Positions 30,239 to 38,991 of a stretch of 64,000 bases of DNA are shown here, in pieces. Below the pieces are notes generated by a model. It had not been told where the DNA came from. It saw only the letters and a list, made by a program, of their open reading frames with translations, and ran no database searches. The stretch's first letter is position 1; the number at the start of each line of letters is the position of its first letter. The translations under genes were made by a program, and so were the position numbers. This DNA is from Paraburkholderia silvatlantica (lineage in GTDB: Bacteria; Pseudomonadota; Gammaproteobacteria; Burkholderiales; Burkholderiaceae), in the NCBI RefSeq assembly GCF_003096715.1, contig NZ_QEOL01000008.1, positions 1 to 64,000 of the forward strand, written 5' to 3'.

Positions 30239-30814
30239 ATGTCGAATCCGCTCGATAACCATGCCAGTGCCGAAGTCGCCGCGCGCGTCGAGCGCCGCTG
30301 GGCGATGCTCATGGTGGCGTTCGTCTCGCTGCTCGTGGCCGTGGTGGTGTTCACGGGCCTGCACTGGGCCATGATGCCGCCCTCGCGCGTGGAGCTCGTC
30401 AATCCGGAAACGCTGCACGTGTCCGGCGAATTCGTCGAGTCGAACCTCGGCAGCGCCGTGGAGACCGACGGCTCCGTGACGGTGCGCATTCTCGCGCAGC
30501 AATACTCGTTCACGCCGCAATGCATCCTCGTTCCGGCGAATACGCCCATTACGTTCCGTGCGACGAGCGCCGATGTCGTGCACGGCTTCCTCGTCACGGA
30601 CACCAACCTGAACTCGATGGTCGAGCCGGGCTACATCTCGACGTTCCGCACGACCTTCGACCAACCCGCCGACCACCTCATGCCGTGCCACGAATACTGC
30701 GGCACGGGCCACCAGGGGATGTGGGCTCACGTGAAGGTCATCGACAAGGATGCCTTCATGCAGATGGCGAACCAGGCAGGCAATTCAGCGCGGAGACTCA
30801 GCTGTGTTAAATAA
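30239..30814 (+). CDS. b(o/a)3-type cytochrome c oxidase subunit II (CuA)
   Basis: 191 residues with one N-terminal membrane helix (about 22-45) and a periplasmic cupredoxin domain. The CuA centre is complete: a histidine in DVVHGFL, then CHEYCGTGHQGM with two cysteines, a histidine and a methionine. It accepts electrons from cytochrome c. A single helix and the short length resemble ba3 enzymes rather than aa3. Its last 11 bases overlap the subunit I start. Confidence 0.92.
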   Translation: MSNPLDNHASAEVAARVERRWAMLMVAFVSLLVAVVVFTGLHWAMMPPSRVELVNPETLHVSGEFVESNLGSAVETDGSVTVRILAQQYSFTPQCILVPANTPITFRATSADVVHGFLVTDTNLNSMVEPGYISTFRTTFDQPADHLMPCHEYCGTGHQGMWAHVKVIDKDAFMQMANQAGNSARRLSCVK

Positions 30815-32429
30815 CAAGCGACTCGTACTCGCCCACTTCTGGCTCGCGTTCATCGTCTTCGGCGTGGCGCTGCTGCTCGGCGCGTGGCAGATGTTCGTGC
30901 GCAGCCCGCTGCACCCATGGCTCAACGACCCCGAGCTTTACTACCGCTCGGTCACCGAGCACGGCACCGTGATGGGTTATGTGTTTCCCACGCTCATTGC
31001 CATGGGCTTCGGCTACGCGGTCAGCGAACTGGCGCTCAAGCGCCCGCTCGTGGGCGTGAAGTGGGCCTGGCTCGGCTTCATCCTGCTCGCGCTCGGCGCC
31101 GTCACGGCCTCGGTGCCCGTCGCGCTCGGCCTCGCCTCCGTGCTCTACACGTTCTACCCACCGATGATCGGCAACGTGTTCTATTACCTGGGCGTCGTGC
31201 TCGTCGTGGTGGGCTCGTGGGTCTGGGTCGCGCTGATGGGCGTGAACACCGCGAAATGGAAGCGCGAGAATCGCGGCAAGCCGCTGCCGCTCGCCATGTT
31301 CGCGACCACGGCGGGCGCGTATCTCTGGGGCTGGACCGCGGTGGGCGCCGCCATCGAGGTGCTGTTCCAGATCCTGCCCGTGGCCTTCGGCTGGCGCAAT
31401 ACGATCGACGCGGGTCTCGCGCGCGTGTTCTTCTCCTGGACCCTGCACGCCATCGTCTACTTCTGGCTCGTGCCCGCCTATATCGCCTACTACACGATCG
31501 TCCCGCGCGCGATCGGCGGCCGGCTCTACAGCGACGTGATGGCGCGCATCTCGTTCATCCTGTTCCTCGTGGTGGCCATGCCGATCGGCCTGCACCACCT
31601 CTTCACCGATCCGCAGGTGGGCTCGGGCTTCAAGTTCGTGCAGTCGGTGTTCACGGCGCTCGTCTCGGTGCCCACGCTGCTCACCGTGTTCACGATCTGC
31701 GCGTCGGTCGAAATCGCCGGGCGGCTGCGCGGCGGCAAGGGCCCGTTCGGCTGGATCGCGAAGCTGCCGTGGCAGAACCCGCAAATGCTGGCCGTGGCGT
31801 TCTCGTTCGTCATGCTCGGCTTCGGCGGCGCGGGCGGTCTCATCAACATGAGCTACCAGCTCGACCAGTCCGTGCACAACACGCAGTGGATCACGGGCCA
31901 CTTTCACCTGATCTATGGCGGCGCGATCGTCATCATGTACTTCGCCATCGCCTACGACCTGTGGCCGCAGATCACCGGCCGCGCACTCGACAATTGGCGC
32001 CTCATGCGCTGGCAGTTGTGGCTGTGGTTCATCGGCATGATCGTGACGACCTTTCCTTGGCACCTGGTCGGCCTCATGGGCATGCCGCGCCGCATGGCCT
32101 ATTACGACTATAGCGACCCGGCGCTCGCGGGCCAGGGCGCGCTCGTGGCGCTCTCGGCGCTCGGCGGGCTGATCCTCGTGATCTCGGCGGTGCTGTTCTT
32201 CATCGTGCTGCTGCAGGGGCACCGCAGCGAGGCGGCCGCGCCCGAGGAGTACCGCTTCAGCAAGCCGGTGCACGAGTCGGCCACGCTGCCGGTGGCGCTC
32301 AACAGCTTCGGGCTGTGGATCGTGCTGATGATCGCCCTCACGATCACCAACTATGGCTACCCGATCGCGCAACTGCTCGCGACGCCCGAGACGGCCGTGC
32401 CCGCGATCCCGATTGGAGCGCAGCGATGA
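30804..32429 (+). CDS. b(o/a)3-type cytochrome c oxidase subunit I
   Basis: 541-residue catalytic subunit with about 13 membrane helices. Haem and copper ligands are visible: EHGTVMGYVF (low-spin haem), LHAIVYFWLVPAY (CuB histidine and the cross-linked tyrosine), LHHLFTDP (two CuB histidines) and TGHFHLIYG (high- and low-spin haem). This is the B-type haem-copper oxidase pattern, which usually works at low oxygen. The start is GTG, with GGAG upstream, overlapping subunit II. Its stop overlaps the next gene as ATGA. Confidence 0.93.
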   Translation: MLNNKRLVLAHFWLAFIVFGVALLLGAWQMFVRSPLHPWLNDPELYYRSVTEHGTVMGYVFPTLIAMGFGYAVSELALKRPLVGVKWAWLGFILLALGAVTASVPVALGLASVLYTFYPPMIGNVFYYLGVVLVVVGSWVWVALMGVNTAKWKRENRGKPLPLAMFATTAGAYLWGWTAVGAAIEVLFQILPVAFGWRNTIDAGLARVFFSWTLHAIVYFWLVPAYIAYYTIVPRAIGGRLYSDVMARISFILFLVVAMPIGLHHLFTDPQVGSGFKFVQSVFTALVSVPTLLTVFTICASVEIAGRLRGGKGPFGWIAKLPWQNPQMLAVAFSFVMLGFGGAGGLINMSYQLDQSVHNTQWITGHFHLIYGGAIVIMYFAIAYDLWPQITGRALDNWRLMRWQLWLWFIGMIVTTFPWHLVGLMGMPRRMAYYDYSDPALAGQGALVALSALGGLILVISAVLFFIVLLQGHRSEAAAPEEYRFSKPVHESATLPVALNSFGLWIVLMIALTITNYGYPIAQLLATPETAVPAIPIGAQR

Positions 32430-33223
32430 GCGACGAACGCCTGTTCTCGTTTCGCAACGTGTGGTTCCGCGCGGGCGTCGGCACGGCGATCGTCGTGTTC
32501 GCCGTCTCCGTGCTGATCGGCTTCGTCTGGCTGCCTTCCGCCAAAAGCGACCCGTATTTTCAGGGCATCTGGACGGCGATCTGCAGCGCGGCCGGCGTGC
32601 CGCGCGAGTGGCACCCGGTCGGCTCGGCGGTGCCGCCCGGCTACACGCTGAGCCAGGTCGAACTCACGCCGCACATGCTCGACGGCGCGACGGCGCTCTC
32701 CGTCGGCCGCGGCGCGACGCTCGCCTTGCGCTGCACGATGTGCCATGGCCCGCGCGGCATCAGCATGGCCAATTCGCCGAATCTGGCGGGCCAGTTCGCC
32801 ATCGTGGTCTTCAAGGAACTGCACGACTTCCAGACGGGCGCCCGCCAGAACGCGGTGATGTCGCCCATGGCGCGCGATCTGTCCGACGAGGACATGCGCG
32901 ACCTCGCGGCCTACTACGCGTCGCTGCAGCCAATCGCGCACCTGCGCGGCGGCGCGCCCGCCATCGTGGCGCACGGCGCGCCGCTGCGCAATATTCCCGC
33001 GTGCGCGTCCTGCCATGGCGGCGTGGACAGCAAGATCGGCAGTCCGTGGCTCGACGGCCTGCCGGCCGCGTATACAAAGGCGCAGTTGCTCGCGTTCGCG
33101 AACGGCACGCGCCATAACGACATTTCCGGGCAGATGCGCAACATCGCGCGCAACATGACGCCCGAGGAAATCGACGCGGCCGCCGCCTGGTACGCAGGCG
33201 AAACGCCGCCGCAGCAACCCTGA
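32426..33223 (+). CDS. Membrane-anchored di-haem cytochrome c
   Basis: 265 residues. An uncleaved N-terminal membrane helix (about 16-36) is followed by two haem-binding domains with CTMCHG near residue 103 and CASCHG near residue 192. Layout is cytochrome c4-like. It overlaps subunit I by four bases and is the last gene of the operon, so it probably is the immediate electron donor docked on the oxidase. Total covalent haem sites in the operon are seven. Confidence 0.88.
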   Translation: MSDERLFSFRNVWFRAGVGTAIVVFAVSVLIGFVWLPSAKSDPYFQGIWTAICSAAGVPREWHPVGSAVPPGYTLSQVELTPHMLDGATALSVGRGATLALRCTMCHGPRGISMANSPNLAGQFAIVVFKELHDFQTGARQNAVMSPMARDLSDEDMRDLAAYYASLQPIAHLRGGAPAIVAHGAPLRNIPACASCHGGVDSKIGSPWLDGLPAAYTKAQLLAFANGTRHNDISGQMRNIARNMTPEEIDAAAAWYAGETPPQQP

Positions 33224-33325
33224 ACCCAACCCCGAATTCATCCATGCAGGGCGGCGGCGGTATGTAAATTGCGCGCCCTGCATGTCCTTCACCCACCTCG
33301 TTACCCAACCTCGCGGAGCGACATC

Positions 33326-33754
33326 ATGCAAAAGACGGCATCGGCAAAATGGCACGGCGGCATCAAGGACGGACAGGGCACGATCTCGACGCAAACCGGC
33401 GTGCTCAAAGAGGCGCCCTATGGCTTCGCCTCGCGCTTCGAAGGCGGTCCCGGCACCAACCCCGAGGAACTGATCGGCGCGGCGCACGCGGGCTGCTTCA
33501 CGATGGCGTTCTCGCTCTTTCTCACCCAGGCGGGCTTCACGGCCGAAAGCATCGAGACGAAAGCGACCGTCACGCTCGACAAGGTGGGCGAAGGCTTCGC
33601 CATCACGAGCTGCCAGCTCGACATGACCGCGAAGATTCCCGGCATCGATCAGGCGAAGTTCGACGAGCTTTCGAAGGGCGCCAAGGAGAACTGTCCGGTG
33701 TCGAAGCTCTTCGCCAACAACGCGAAGATCACGCTCAACGCGAAGCTCGTGTGA
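33326..33754 (+). CDS. osmC: OsmC family peroxiredoxin
   Basis: 142-residue OsmC/Ohr-fold protein that reduces organic hydroperoxides with thiols. The two redox cysteines lie in HAGCFTMAFS near residue 57 and KENCPVSKLF near 122, the spacing of true OsmC. The N-terminus KTASAKWHGGIKDGQGTIS is typical. It lies 102 bp after the oxidase operon and 9 bp before a cupin gene, with which it is probably cotranscribed. Confidence 0.93.
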   Translation: MQKTASAKWHGGIKDGQGTISTQTGVLKEAPYGFASRFEGGPGTNPEELIGAAHAGCFTMAFSLFLTQAGFTAESIETKATVTLDKVGEGFAITSCQLDMTAKIPGIDQAKFDELSKGAKENCPVSKLFANNAKITLNAKLV

Positions 33755-33763
33755 GAGGCTGTC

Positions 33764-34102
33764 ATGGCCATCCCCCATGCCGCGCCGGGTGAGGTCTTCG
33801 ACGTGCGTGCGCTAGGCGGCGCGCTCAAGAACGCGAAGTCGACTACCCTGATCCGCGCGCAGCAACTCGAAGTCATGCGTATCGTGCTGCCCGCAGGCAA
33901 GCGCCTGCCCGAGCACAGCGTGCCTGGCGAGATCACGGTGCAGTGCGTGGAAGGCGTGATCCGTTTCTTCGTGAACGGCGATCCGCGCACCATGCACGCC
34001 GGCGACATGCTGCTGCTCGGCGGCGGCGAGCCGCACGCGCTGGAAGCGCTCGACGATGCTTCGGTGATCGTGACGATTCACCTTGCCCATGGGGAGAAAT
34101 AA
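33764..34102 (+). CDS. Small cupin-domain protein
   Basis: 112 residues forming one cupin barrel. Candidate metal ligands are in LPEHSVPGEITVQCVEG near residue 50 and GGGEPHALEAL near residue 90. Enzyme function is not evident; small cupins act as metal-dependent dioxygenases, isomerases or sensors. It directly follows osmC, so a role in redox or stress response is plausible. It ends at a hairpin shared with the convergent peroxidase gene. Confidence 0.8.
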   Translation: MAIPHAAPGEVFDVRALGGALKNAKSTTLIRAQQLEVMRIVLPAGKRLPEHSVPGEITVQCVEGVIRFFVNGDPRTMHAGDMLLLGGGEPHALEALDDASVIVTIHLAHGEK

Positions 34103-34124
34103 GGGCTGGCGCTGCATCCGTTAC

Positions 34125-34166
34125 AAAATGGGCGCGTCCCGGCTTAAACCGGACACGCCCATTTTT
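34125..34166. terminator. Bidirectional terminator between cupin and peroxidase genes
   Basis: AAAATGGGCGCGTCCCGG and CCGGACACGCCCATTTT pair over about 16 bases with one mismatch and one bulge, around a CTTAAA-type loop. T and A runs flank both sides, as expected for use in both directions. Confidence 0.85.
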
Positions 34167-34196
34167 CTTTCCGAAGACGGGTTGCCCCCGCCCCGC

Positions 34197-35630
34197 TCAC
34201 TGCTGCGACGGCACCGGGTCGTCGTTGAGCGTCTTGAGGAACGCGATGATGTCCTGAATGTCGCTTTGCGTCATCGCGGGCTTGTCGCCGAACTTGCGGT
34301 CGAACGGGGCATCGGTCACGTCCACGTTCTTACGGAACTGCGGCGGAATATCGTCGTACTTGTCGATCTTGCCGTCTGGGCCGCGCGGATAGAACTTGCC
34401 CGGGTCCGTATTGCGGTCGTTATAGAACGCCATCACGTCGTCGAGGTTGTGATACACGCCGTTGTGGAAAAACACCGTGCGCGTGGCCGAGTTGCGCAGC
34501 GTGGGGGTGAGGAACATGCCGCAGTACTGCGTCTGGTCCTTGAAGTCCGTGCGGAACGGGCCGCATACGCCCAGATCGAAGAAATGCGGATCCTTGTTCT
34601 GCGCGAGCTTGTTGTTGCGCGGCACGCCCAAGGCCTCGTACTGGTAGTCCGTGAACATCGGCGGCAGGCCGTCCTTGCCGGGCTTCGAGAGGTGGCAGCC
34701 CGCGCAGTTCGCCTTGTTCGGGTCGTTGAACAGACGCAGGCCGCGCAGCTCGGCTTGCGTGAGACGCGCATGGCCTTCGAGCCAGCGGTCGTACTTGCTG
34801 TTATACGGATGGAACGACTGGTCTTCCACCTGGTAGCGCGAGATCGCGAACATCGCCTCCGCCACGGCCAGCTTCGGGTCGCCGAAGATCCGGTCTCCGA
34901 ACAACTCCGTGAAGTGCTTCGCGTACGGCGCTTTCGCAAGCTTCGTCGCCACCTGTTCGATGCTCGTGTCCGCCATTTCCACGGGATTGAGCAGCGGGCC
35001 GTACGCCTGCTGCTGCAGCGTGTCGGCGCGTCCGTCCCAGAACAGGCCGCCCTGCGGCACCATCTCCACGGAGGTCGAGGCGCCGCCCGCCACCTTCTGC
35101 GACTTCACGACGTCGGCTGCGGCGGTGGCCTGCTGGGCGACCGTCGGCGCGTCGTCGTTTTCGCCCTGGTCGGGACCGATGCTGAAGTTCGGCTGACGGT
35201 ACAGGTACATGAGCGAAGGCGGCGGCCGATAGCCCTGCTGGTTCATCGCGAGGCCGCCCATCTGCACGTCGTGCCCGTTGGGAGGACCGTAGGCGCGGTC
35301 GGGGCTATGGCACGAAGCGCAGGACTGCTGACCGGAGCCCGAGAGCGCCGGATCGAAGAAAAGCTGTTTGCCGAGCTGCGCCATGGCCGAAAGCGGCGCG
35401 ACGGGCGGGCGCTGCAGCACGACCGGGTGCGGATTCGCGCCGGTCAGGTTCTCGACGACCTCGCCCACGGCATCGGGCACGCTGGCCGGGAAAGCCACGG
35501 CGTAGGCGCAAAAACCCAGTGCACCGACGGCGATCACGGCGGCGGCAGCGCGCAGGACGATCCGCGTGGGGCTCGCCGCGCTGCGCGGCCTGGGTGAAGA
35601 CGGCGCAGGCGAAGTGGAAAGCTCGGACAT
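34197..35630 (-). CDS. Di-haem cytochrome c peroxidase (MauG/CcpA family)
   Basis: 477-residue periplasmic protein with an N-terminal membrane anchor (about 22-46) and two haem sites, CASCHS near residue 102 and CAGCHL near residue 300. The domain order LGKQLFFDPALSGSGQQSCASCHS, then LRGLRLFNDPNKANCAGCH, then FFHNGVYHNLDDV is that of the bacterial di-haem peroxidase family. It would reduce hydrogen peroxide with cytochrome c electrons or oxidise an unknown substrate as MauG does. It stands alone. No metal-partner gene gives away a MauG-like role. Confidence 0.87.
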   Translation of the reverse strand: MSELSTSPAPSSPRPRSAASPTRIVLRAAAAVIAVGALGFCAYAVAFPASVPDAVGEVVENLTGANPHPVVLQRPPVAPLSAMAQLGKQLFFDPALSGSGQQSCASCHSPDRAYGPPNGHDVQMGGLAMNQQGYRPPPSLMYLYRQPNFSIGPDQGENDDAPTVAQQATAAADVVKSQKVAGGASTSVEMVPQGGLFWDGRADTLQQQAYGPLLNPVEMADTSIEQVATKLAKAPYAKHFTELFGDRIFGDPKLAVAEAMFAISRYQVEDQSFHPYNSKYDRWLEGHARLTQAELRGLRLFNDPNKANCAGCHLSKPGKDGLPPMFTDYQYEALGVPRNNKLAQNKDPHFFDLGVCGPFRTDFKDQTQYCGMFLTPTLRNSATRTVFFHNGVYHNLDDVMAFYNDRNTDPGKFYPRGPDGKIDKYDDIPPQFRKNVDVTDAPFDRKFGDKPAMTQSDIQDIIAFLKTLNDDPVPSQQ

Positions 35631-35813
35631 GTTCGATCTTTCTTTGCGTAATACCATGAGAAGGAAAAGCCAAACGCCGCGTTTCACCCAGCGACCATCG
35701 AAGCTGGCGTGCAACGCGGCGAAAGCACACGACATGACAACGGCGCGAAGCCCGCCGCCCTGCACGCGCGAAACTTGCGCGTGCGGACGGTCGAGACTCG
35801 CGCCGGACGTCGA

Positions 35814-37502
35814 TCAGATCGACGGCGCGGAGCTCAACTGCGTGCCCAGCGTGCCGTCGAGATACAACGCCGGCAGATTGCCCGTACCGCTAAAGTTGAA
35901 CAGCGCGCGCATGTCGCCTGCGGCTGCGTCGAACGAACCGCCGCCAAGACGGGCGCCGCCGAGCCAGTTGTCTTCGATGAAGCGCACGACCGATGCTTGA
36001 TCGATGAACGTGTGGTCGACGTAGTTGGCCTTCGCCCACGGCGAGATCACGAGGAACGGAATGCGCGTGCCCGGACCGCAGCGGCCGTTGACCGGCGCGC
36101 CCGCGATACCCGTAGGCTGCGTGCCCGTGCCGCAAACGCCGTTGCCGTTGAGCTGGTCGGCCGCGTTCAGCGACGAATGCACCGGCGCCATGTACTGGTG
36201 GTCGTACCAGCCGTCCGAATCGTCATACGTCACGACGACGGCGGTGTTCTTCCAGTCCGGCTGCTGCATCAGGAAGTTCACGACCTTGGTCACGAACTGC
36301 TGCTCGTCGAGCGGGTCCGAATAGCCTGCGTGCGCGTCCTGGGCAGCGGGTGCCTTGAGGAAGCTCACCGACGGGAAGTTGCCCGCCTTGACCGCCGCGA
36401 AGAAGTCGTCCGAGTCGTACTGGTGGTTCGCCGGGTCCAGCGTCTTGCCGTCCGCTTCGAGCGTGGAGCCGATGGCCGCCGTCGAGCTCGGGCGCAGATG
36501 CTGCGGGTTCGCCGTCGACTTGAAGTACTGGAACCAGTTGTGGTGCGGGCTGTAGTCCGCGGTCGCCGCGTTCACGGCCGTTGCGACGGTGCTGCGCTGG
36601 CAGCCCGTCGTGCCGTTCGCGTTGACCGTCTGCAGGTTGAAGCCGCCCATGAAGCCGCCCCACGTGATTTTCTGCGCGTTCAGCAGGTCGCCGATGTTCT
36701 GCGCGTTGATCATGCCCTGGTCGGTCTTGCTCGAGCACGTGTCGTAGCCCGGATCCACGTCGCCAATCATCGTCAGGCCGCCTGCGCCGTCTTCGATGTA
36801 GTAGCTGGGCGCCGCCACCGTCGAAGGCAGCTTCGACGTATTCACGATTTCGAGGCCGTTGGTCTGGCCCGAGACGACTTCGAGCGCGCCCGGCGTCGAG
36901 GGACCGTAAGTCGTGGTCCATGCGTTGTCGCTCATCGCGAACTTCTGCGCGTAGTTCCACAGCGCCGTGACAGTGTTGCCGTCGTAATAGCCCATCACCT
37001 GGCCCTTGGTGCCGAACGCGCCCGCGCCGCCGCTCGTGCCCTTACCCGTGAACTTCGGGAACAGGTCGAGCAAGCCGTTGTCGCCGGCCTGCTGCTCGGC
37101 CGTGTAGGCGTGGTTCTGGTCAGCCGTGGCGGCCTGCGTGCGGTCGAGACGGAACGGCGGCGAAGCGTCCGTGCCGTTGAGCGTCGTGTTCGCGTTGCCG
37201 TTCGAGTTGATCAGCGCGGTGGTGAGGCCGTTGACCGCCGGCGTGCCCGAGGCGGCCGTGAAGGCCGGCTCGCCGCCCGGGTTCGTGGCGTTCGGGTAGG
37301 TGGCGAAGTAGTGGTCGAACGAAACGTTCTCGCCGTAGATCACGACGAGATGCTTGATCGGCGTGGCCGTCGTCAGCGTGTCTTGTGCCGACGCGGCCGC
37401 GGCTGCGGACGTCCCCGAATTCGAATTGCTGCTGCCACATGCAAACAGGGCAGCAGCGAGGCCCGCACAAGGCAGGGCGAGTAATGCTCGGCGATACAAC
37501 AT
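35814..37502 (-). CDS. Secreted phosphoesterase, AcpA/phospholipase C family
   Basis: 562 residues. The N-terminus has a lipoprotein signal (LAAALFACGSS, lipobox cysteine near residue 20) and then a Ser/Ala/Asn-rich linker. The phosphoesterase domain begins IKHLVVIYGENVSFDHYFATYPN, with the Glu-Asn metal-binding motif of the PF04185 family, and contains VVTYDDSDGWYDH near residue 420. Members are acid phosphatases or phospholipases C. The start at 37502 has GGAG upstream; an ATG five codons earlier has no such site. It is likely surface-exposed and cut from phosphate-bearing substrates is its role. Confidence 0.88.
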   Translation of the reverse strand: MLYRRALLALPCAGLAAALFACGSSNSNSGTSAAAAASAQDTLTTATPIKHLVVIYGENVSFDHYFATYPNATNPGGEPAFTAASGTPAVNGLTTALINSNGNANTTLNGTDASPPFRLDRTQAATADQNHAYTAEQQAGDNGLLDLFPKFTGKGTSGGAGAFGTKGQVMGYYDGNTVTALWNYAQKFAMSDNAWTTTYGPSTPGALEVVSGQTNGLEIVNTSKLPSTVAAPSYYIEDGAGGLTMIGDVDPGYDTCSSKTDQGMINAQNIGDLLNAQKITWGGFMGGFNLQTVNANGTTGCQRSTVATAVNAATADYSPHHNWFQYFKSTANPQHLRPSSTAAIGSTLEADGKTLDPANHQYDSDDFFAAVKAGNFPSVSFLKAPAAQDAHAGYSDPLDEQQFVTKVVNFLMQQPDWKNTAVVVTYDDSDGWYDHQYMAPVHSSLNAADQLNGNGVCGTGTQPTGIAGAPVNGRCGPGTRIPFLVISPWAKANYVDHTFIDQASVVRFIEDNWLGGARLGGGSFDAAAGDMRALFNFSGTGNLPALYLDGTLGTQLSSAPSI

Positions 37503-38122
37503 GTAGTTAGGCTCCATCGATTGTTTGAGTTGCTTTTTAGAGTCCTGCAGACGCGGCGCGCACAAGTGCGCCCTGCCGCCGCGCTTTCAGGCGGGGCCCA
37601 TCCATTCTGCGCACGGGCCCCCATGCGCCTTACATCAGAGCGAGCGCATTACAACATCGCAAGATGACTACACGGCGAACGTTTAATTTCCGAATACTTT
37701 CAACTAATTTCAGATTCGAAAGAATCGCGGAAAGGACTGTGTATGCGGAGGTCTGGATTCGGCCCTGGATTCGGGCCGCGCGCGGGGCCGGGGTTCAGCC
37801 CATTGCACTCCGTGCGGCGCGAGCTATAACTGAAAGCACAGTGCGGATGTTCTCTGCGCGCCCGCTCGCCCCTTCTTCTTGCGCCGCGCCGCGCTGTGCC
37901 GCCCCCGAATGCGTGGGCGCGCTTCTTTCGTGAGCAGTGAGCTAAGACGTTCGGCAGCCGTGCGCTGCGCGCAGGCATCCCGACTTTCCAGATGAGTGTG
38001 CGACTTCAGGCTTTGCCTCTTGCTCGCGCGCACCTTCGCCGCGCAGTCACTTCGCCGTTATTGCGCAGTGATTTCGTCATTGCCGCGAAGGCGCACTCAC
38101 GAACTCGAGAAAGGAGGTTGAC
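37503..38122. other. Long intergenic region
   Basis: 620 bp between the phosphoesterase gene and a small secreted protein gene, which point away from each other. Short open frames here have no supporting ribosome sites and odd composition. The stretch 37661-37735 is AT-rich and may hold the phosphoesterase promoter. I could not find a convincing PhoB box, repeat or RNA. Confidence 0.55.
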
Positions 38123-38380
38123 ATGACATTTCGCCTGGCATTGATCGCCACATGCGTGGCGGCCGTGGCAGCCGTTGCGCCCGGCACGGCGCGCGCGGCG
38201 GACGATCCCGTCTCGCAACAGCGCGCGCATCAGACGATGACCGATGACGCCGATGCTTCGGCTCAGGCCGCCACCGACATGTCGTACGGCGGCACGCCCG
38301 ATACGCGCAGCGCTTCGGGCCATCGCGCGGGCAAGACGTGCTGGCCGCGTCCCGATTGCGACGTGTTTTTTGGTCAGTGA
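38123..38380 (+). CDS. Small secreted hypothetical protein
   Basis: 85 residues with a clear signal peptide (MTFRLALIATCVAAVAAVAPGTARA). The mature part is about 60 residues, polar, and ends CWPRPDCDVFFGQ with two cysteines that may form a disulfide. A perfect AAAGGAGG lies just upstream, which strongly supports translation. I do not recognise a family. It stands alone, with a convergent DUF302 gene downstream. Confidence 0.7.
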   Translation: MTFRLALIATCVAAVAAVAPGTARAADDPVSQQRAHQTMTDDADASAQAATDMSYGGTPDTRSASGHRAGKTCWPRPDCDVFFGQ

Positions 38381-38480
38381 GATGTGGCTATTGAGGTTGG
38401 GTCACTGACCCGCGCCCGGCAGTCGATTTTAAGCGTCCGCCGAAGATGCGTGCGCAGCACATCTGCGTTCGCATCGGCGC

Positions 38481-38885
38481 TTATTGCACGACAGCCTGCA
38501 GCAGCCCCACCACGCGCTGAAGCGGCACGAGCACTTCGGCGTCGATGCCATAGAGCGGGCCGAGCGTCTGCGAGACGTCGCGATAGTCGAGCCGCGTATG
38601 CCCTTCGTTGTCTTCCCAGATCACCATGCGCAGCGGCAACTCCACCGCCGCGTGCGGATTGGACGCCATGACGGGCGTACCCGCCTTCGGATTGCCGAAC
38701 AGGATGAAGCGCGTGCGGCGCAGGCTGAGCCCGGCGGTCTCGGCGGCTTCGCGCTGGTCGACGTCGGCGAAGATATCCGCGCCCGCCTTGGCGAGCGCTG
38801 CCTTCAGGCGCGCGATCGTCGTGTCGAAGTCGTGCGCGCTCTTGAGCGTCAGCACTGACGAGGGATGTTGCCCGTATTCGGCCAT
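38481..38885 (-). CDS. DUF302 family protein
   Basis: 134 residues matching the DUF302 fold: SAHDFDTTIARLKAALAKAGADIFADVDQ near residue 16, then ILFGNPKAGTPVMASNPHAAVELPLRMVIWED. No signal peptide. The biochemical role of the family is unknown; it is often linked to oxidative or metal stress. The start has GGAGG upstream. The gene follows the MFS exporter gene on the same strand after 106 bp. Confidence 0.88.
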   Translation of the reverse strand: MAEYGQHPSSVLTLKSAHDFDTTIARLKAALAKAGADIFADVDQREAAETAGLSLRRTRFILFGNPKAGTPVMASNPHAAVELPLRMVIWEDNEGHTRLDYRDVSQTLGPLYGIDAEVLVPLQRVVGLLQAVVQ

Positions 38886-38991
38886 GACAAACTCCTCCTA
38901 TGGCACACGGCCCGCGCGAATGCGCGATGCATGCAACGGCACTTTATCCCAGAATGCGCAGCGGATGATCCGGGGCGCGCGCGGGGAGAAG

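Noticed and set aside
30807..32372. 521-codon open frame opposite oxidase subunit I
   Set aside because: The product is almost all His, Arg, Asp, Glu and Ala, the antisense image of a membrane protein. It is not a gene.
37503..37760. PhoB box before the phosphoesterase gene
   Set aside because: Only loose similarity at 37630-37655 to half of a Pho box; the spacing and second half do not fit.
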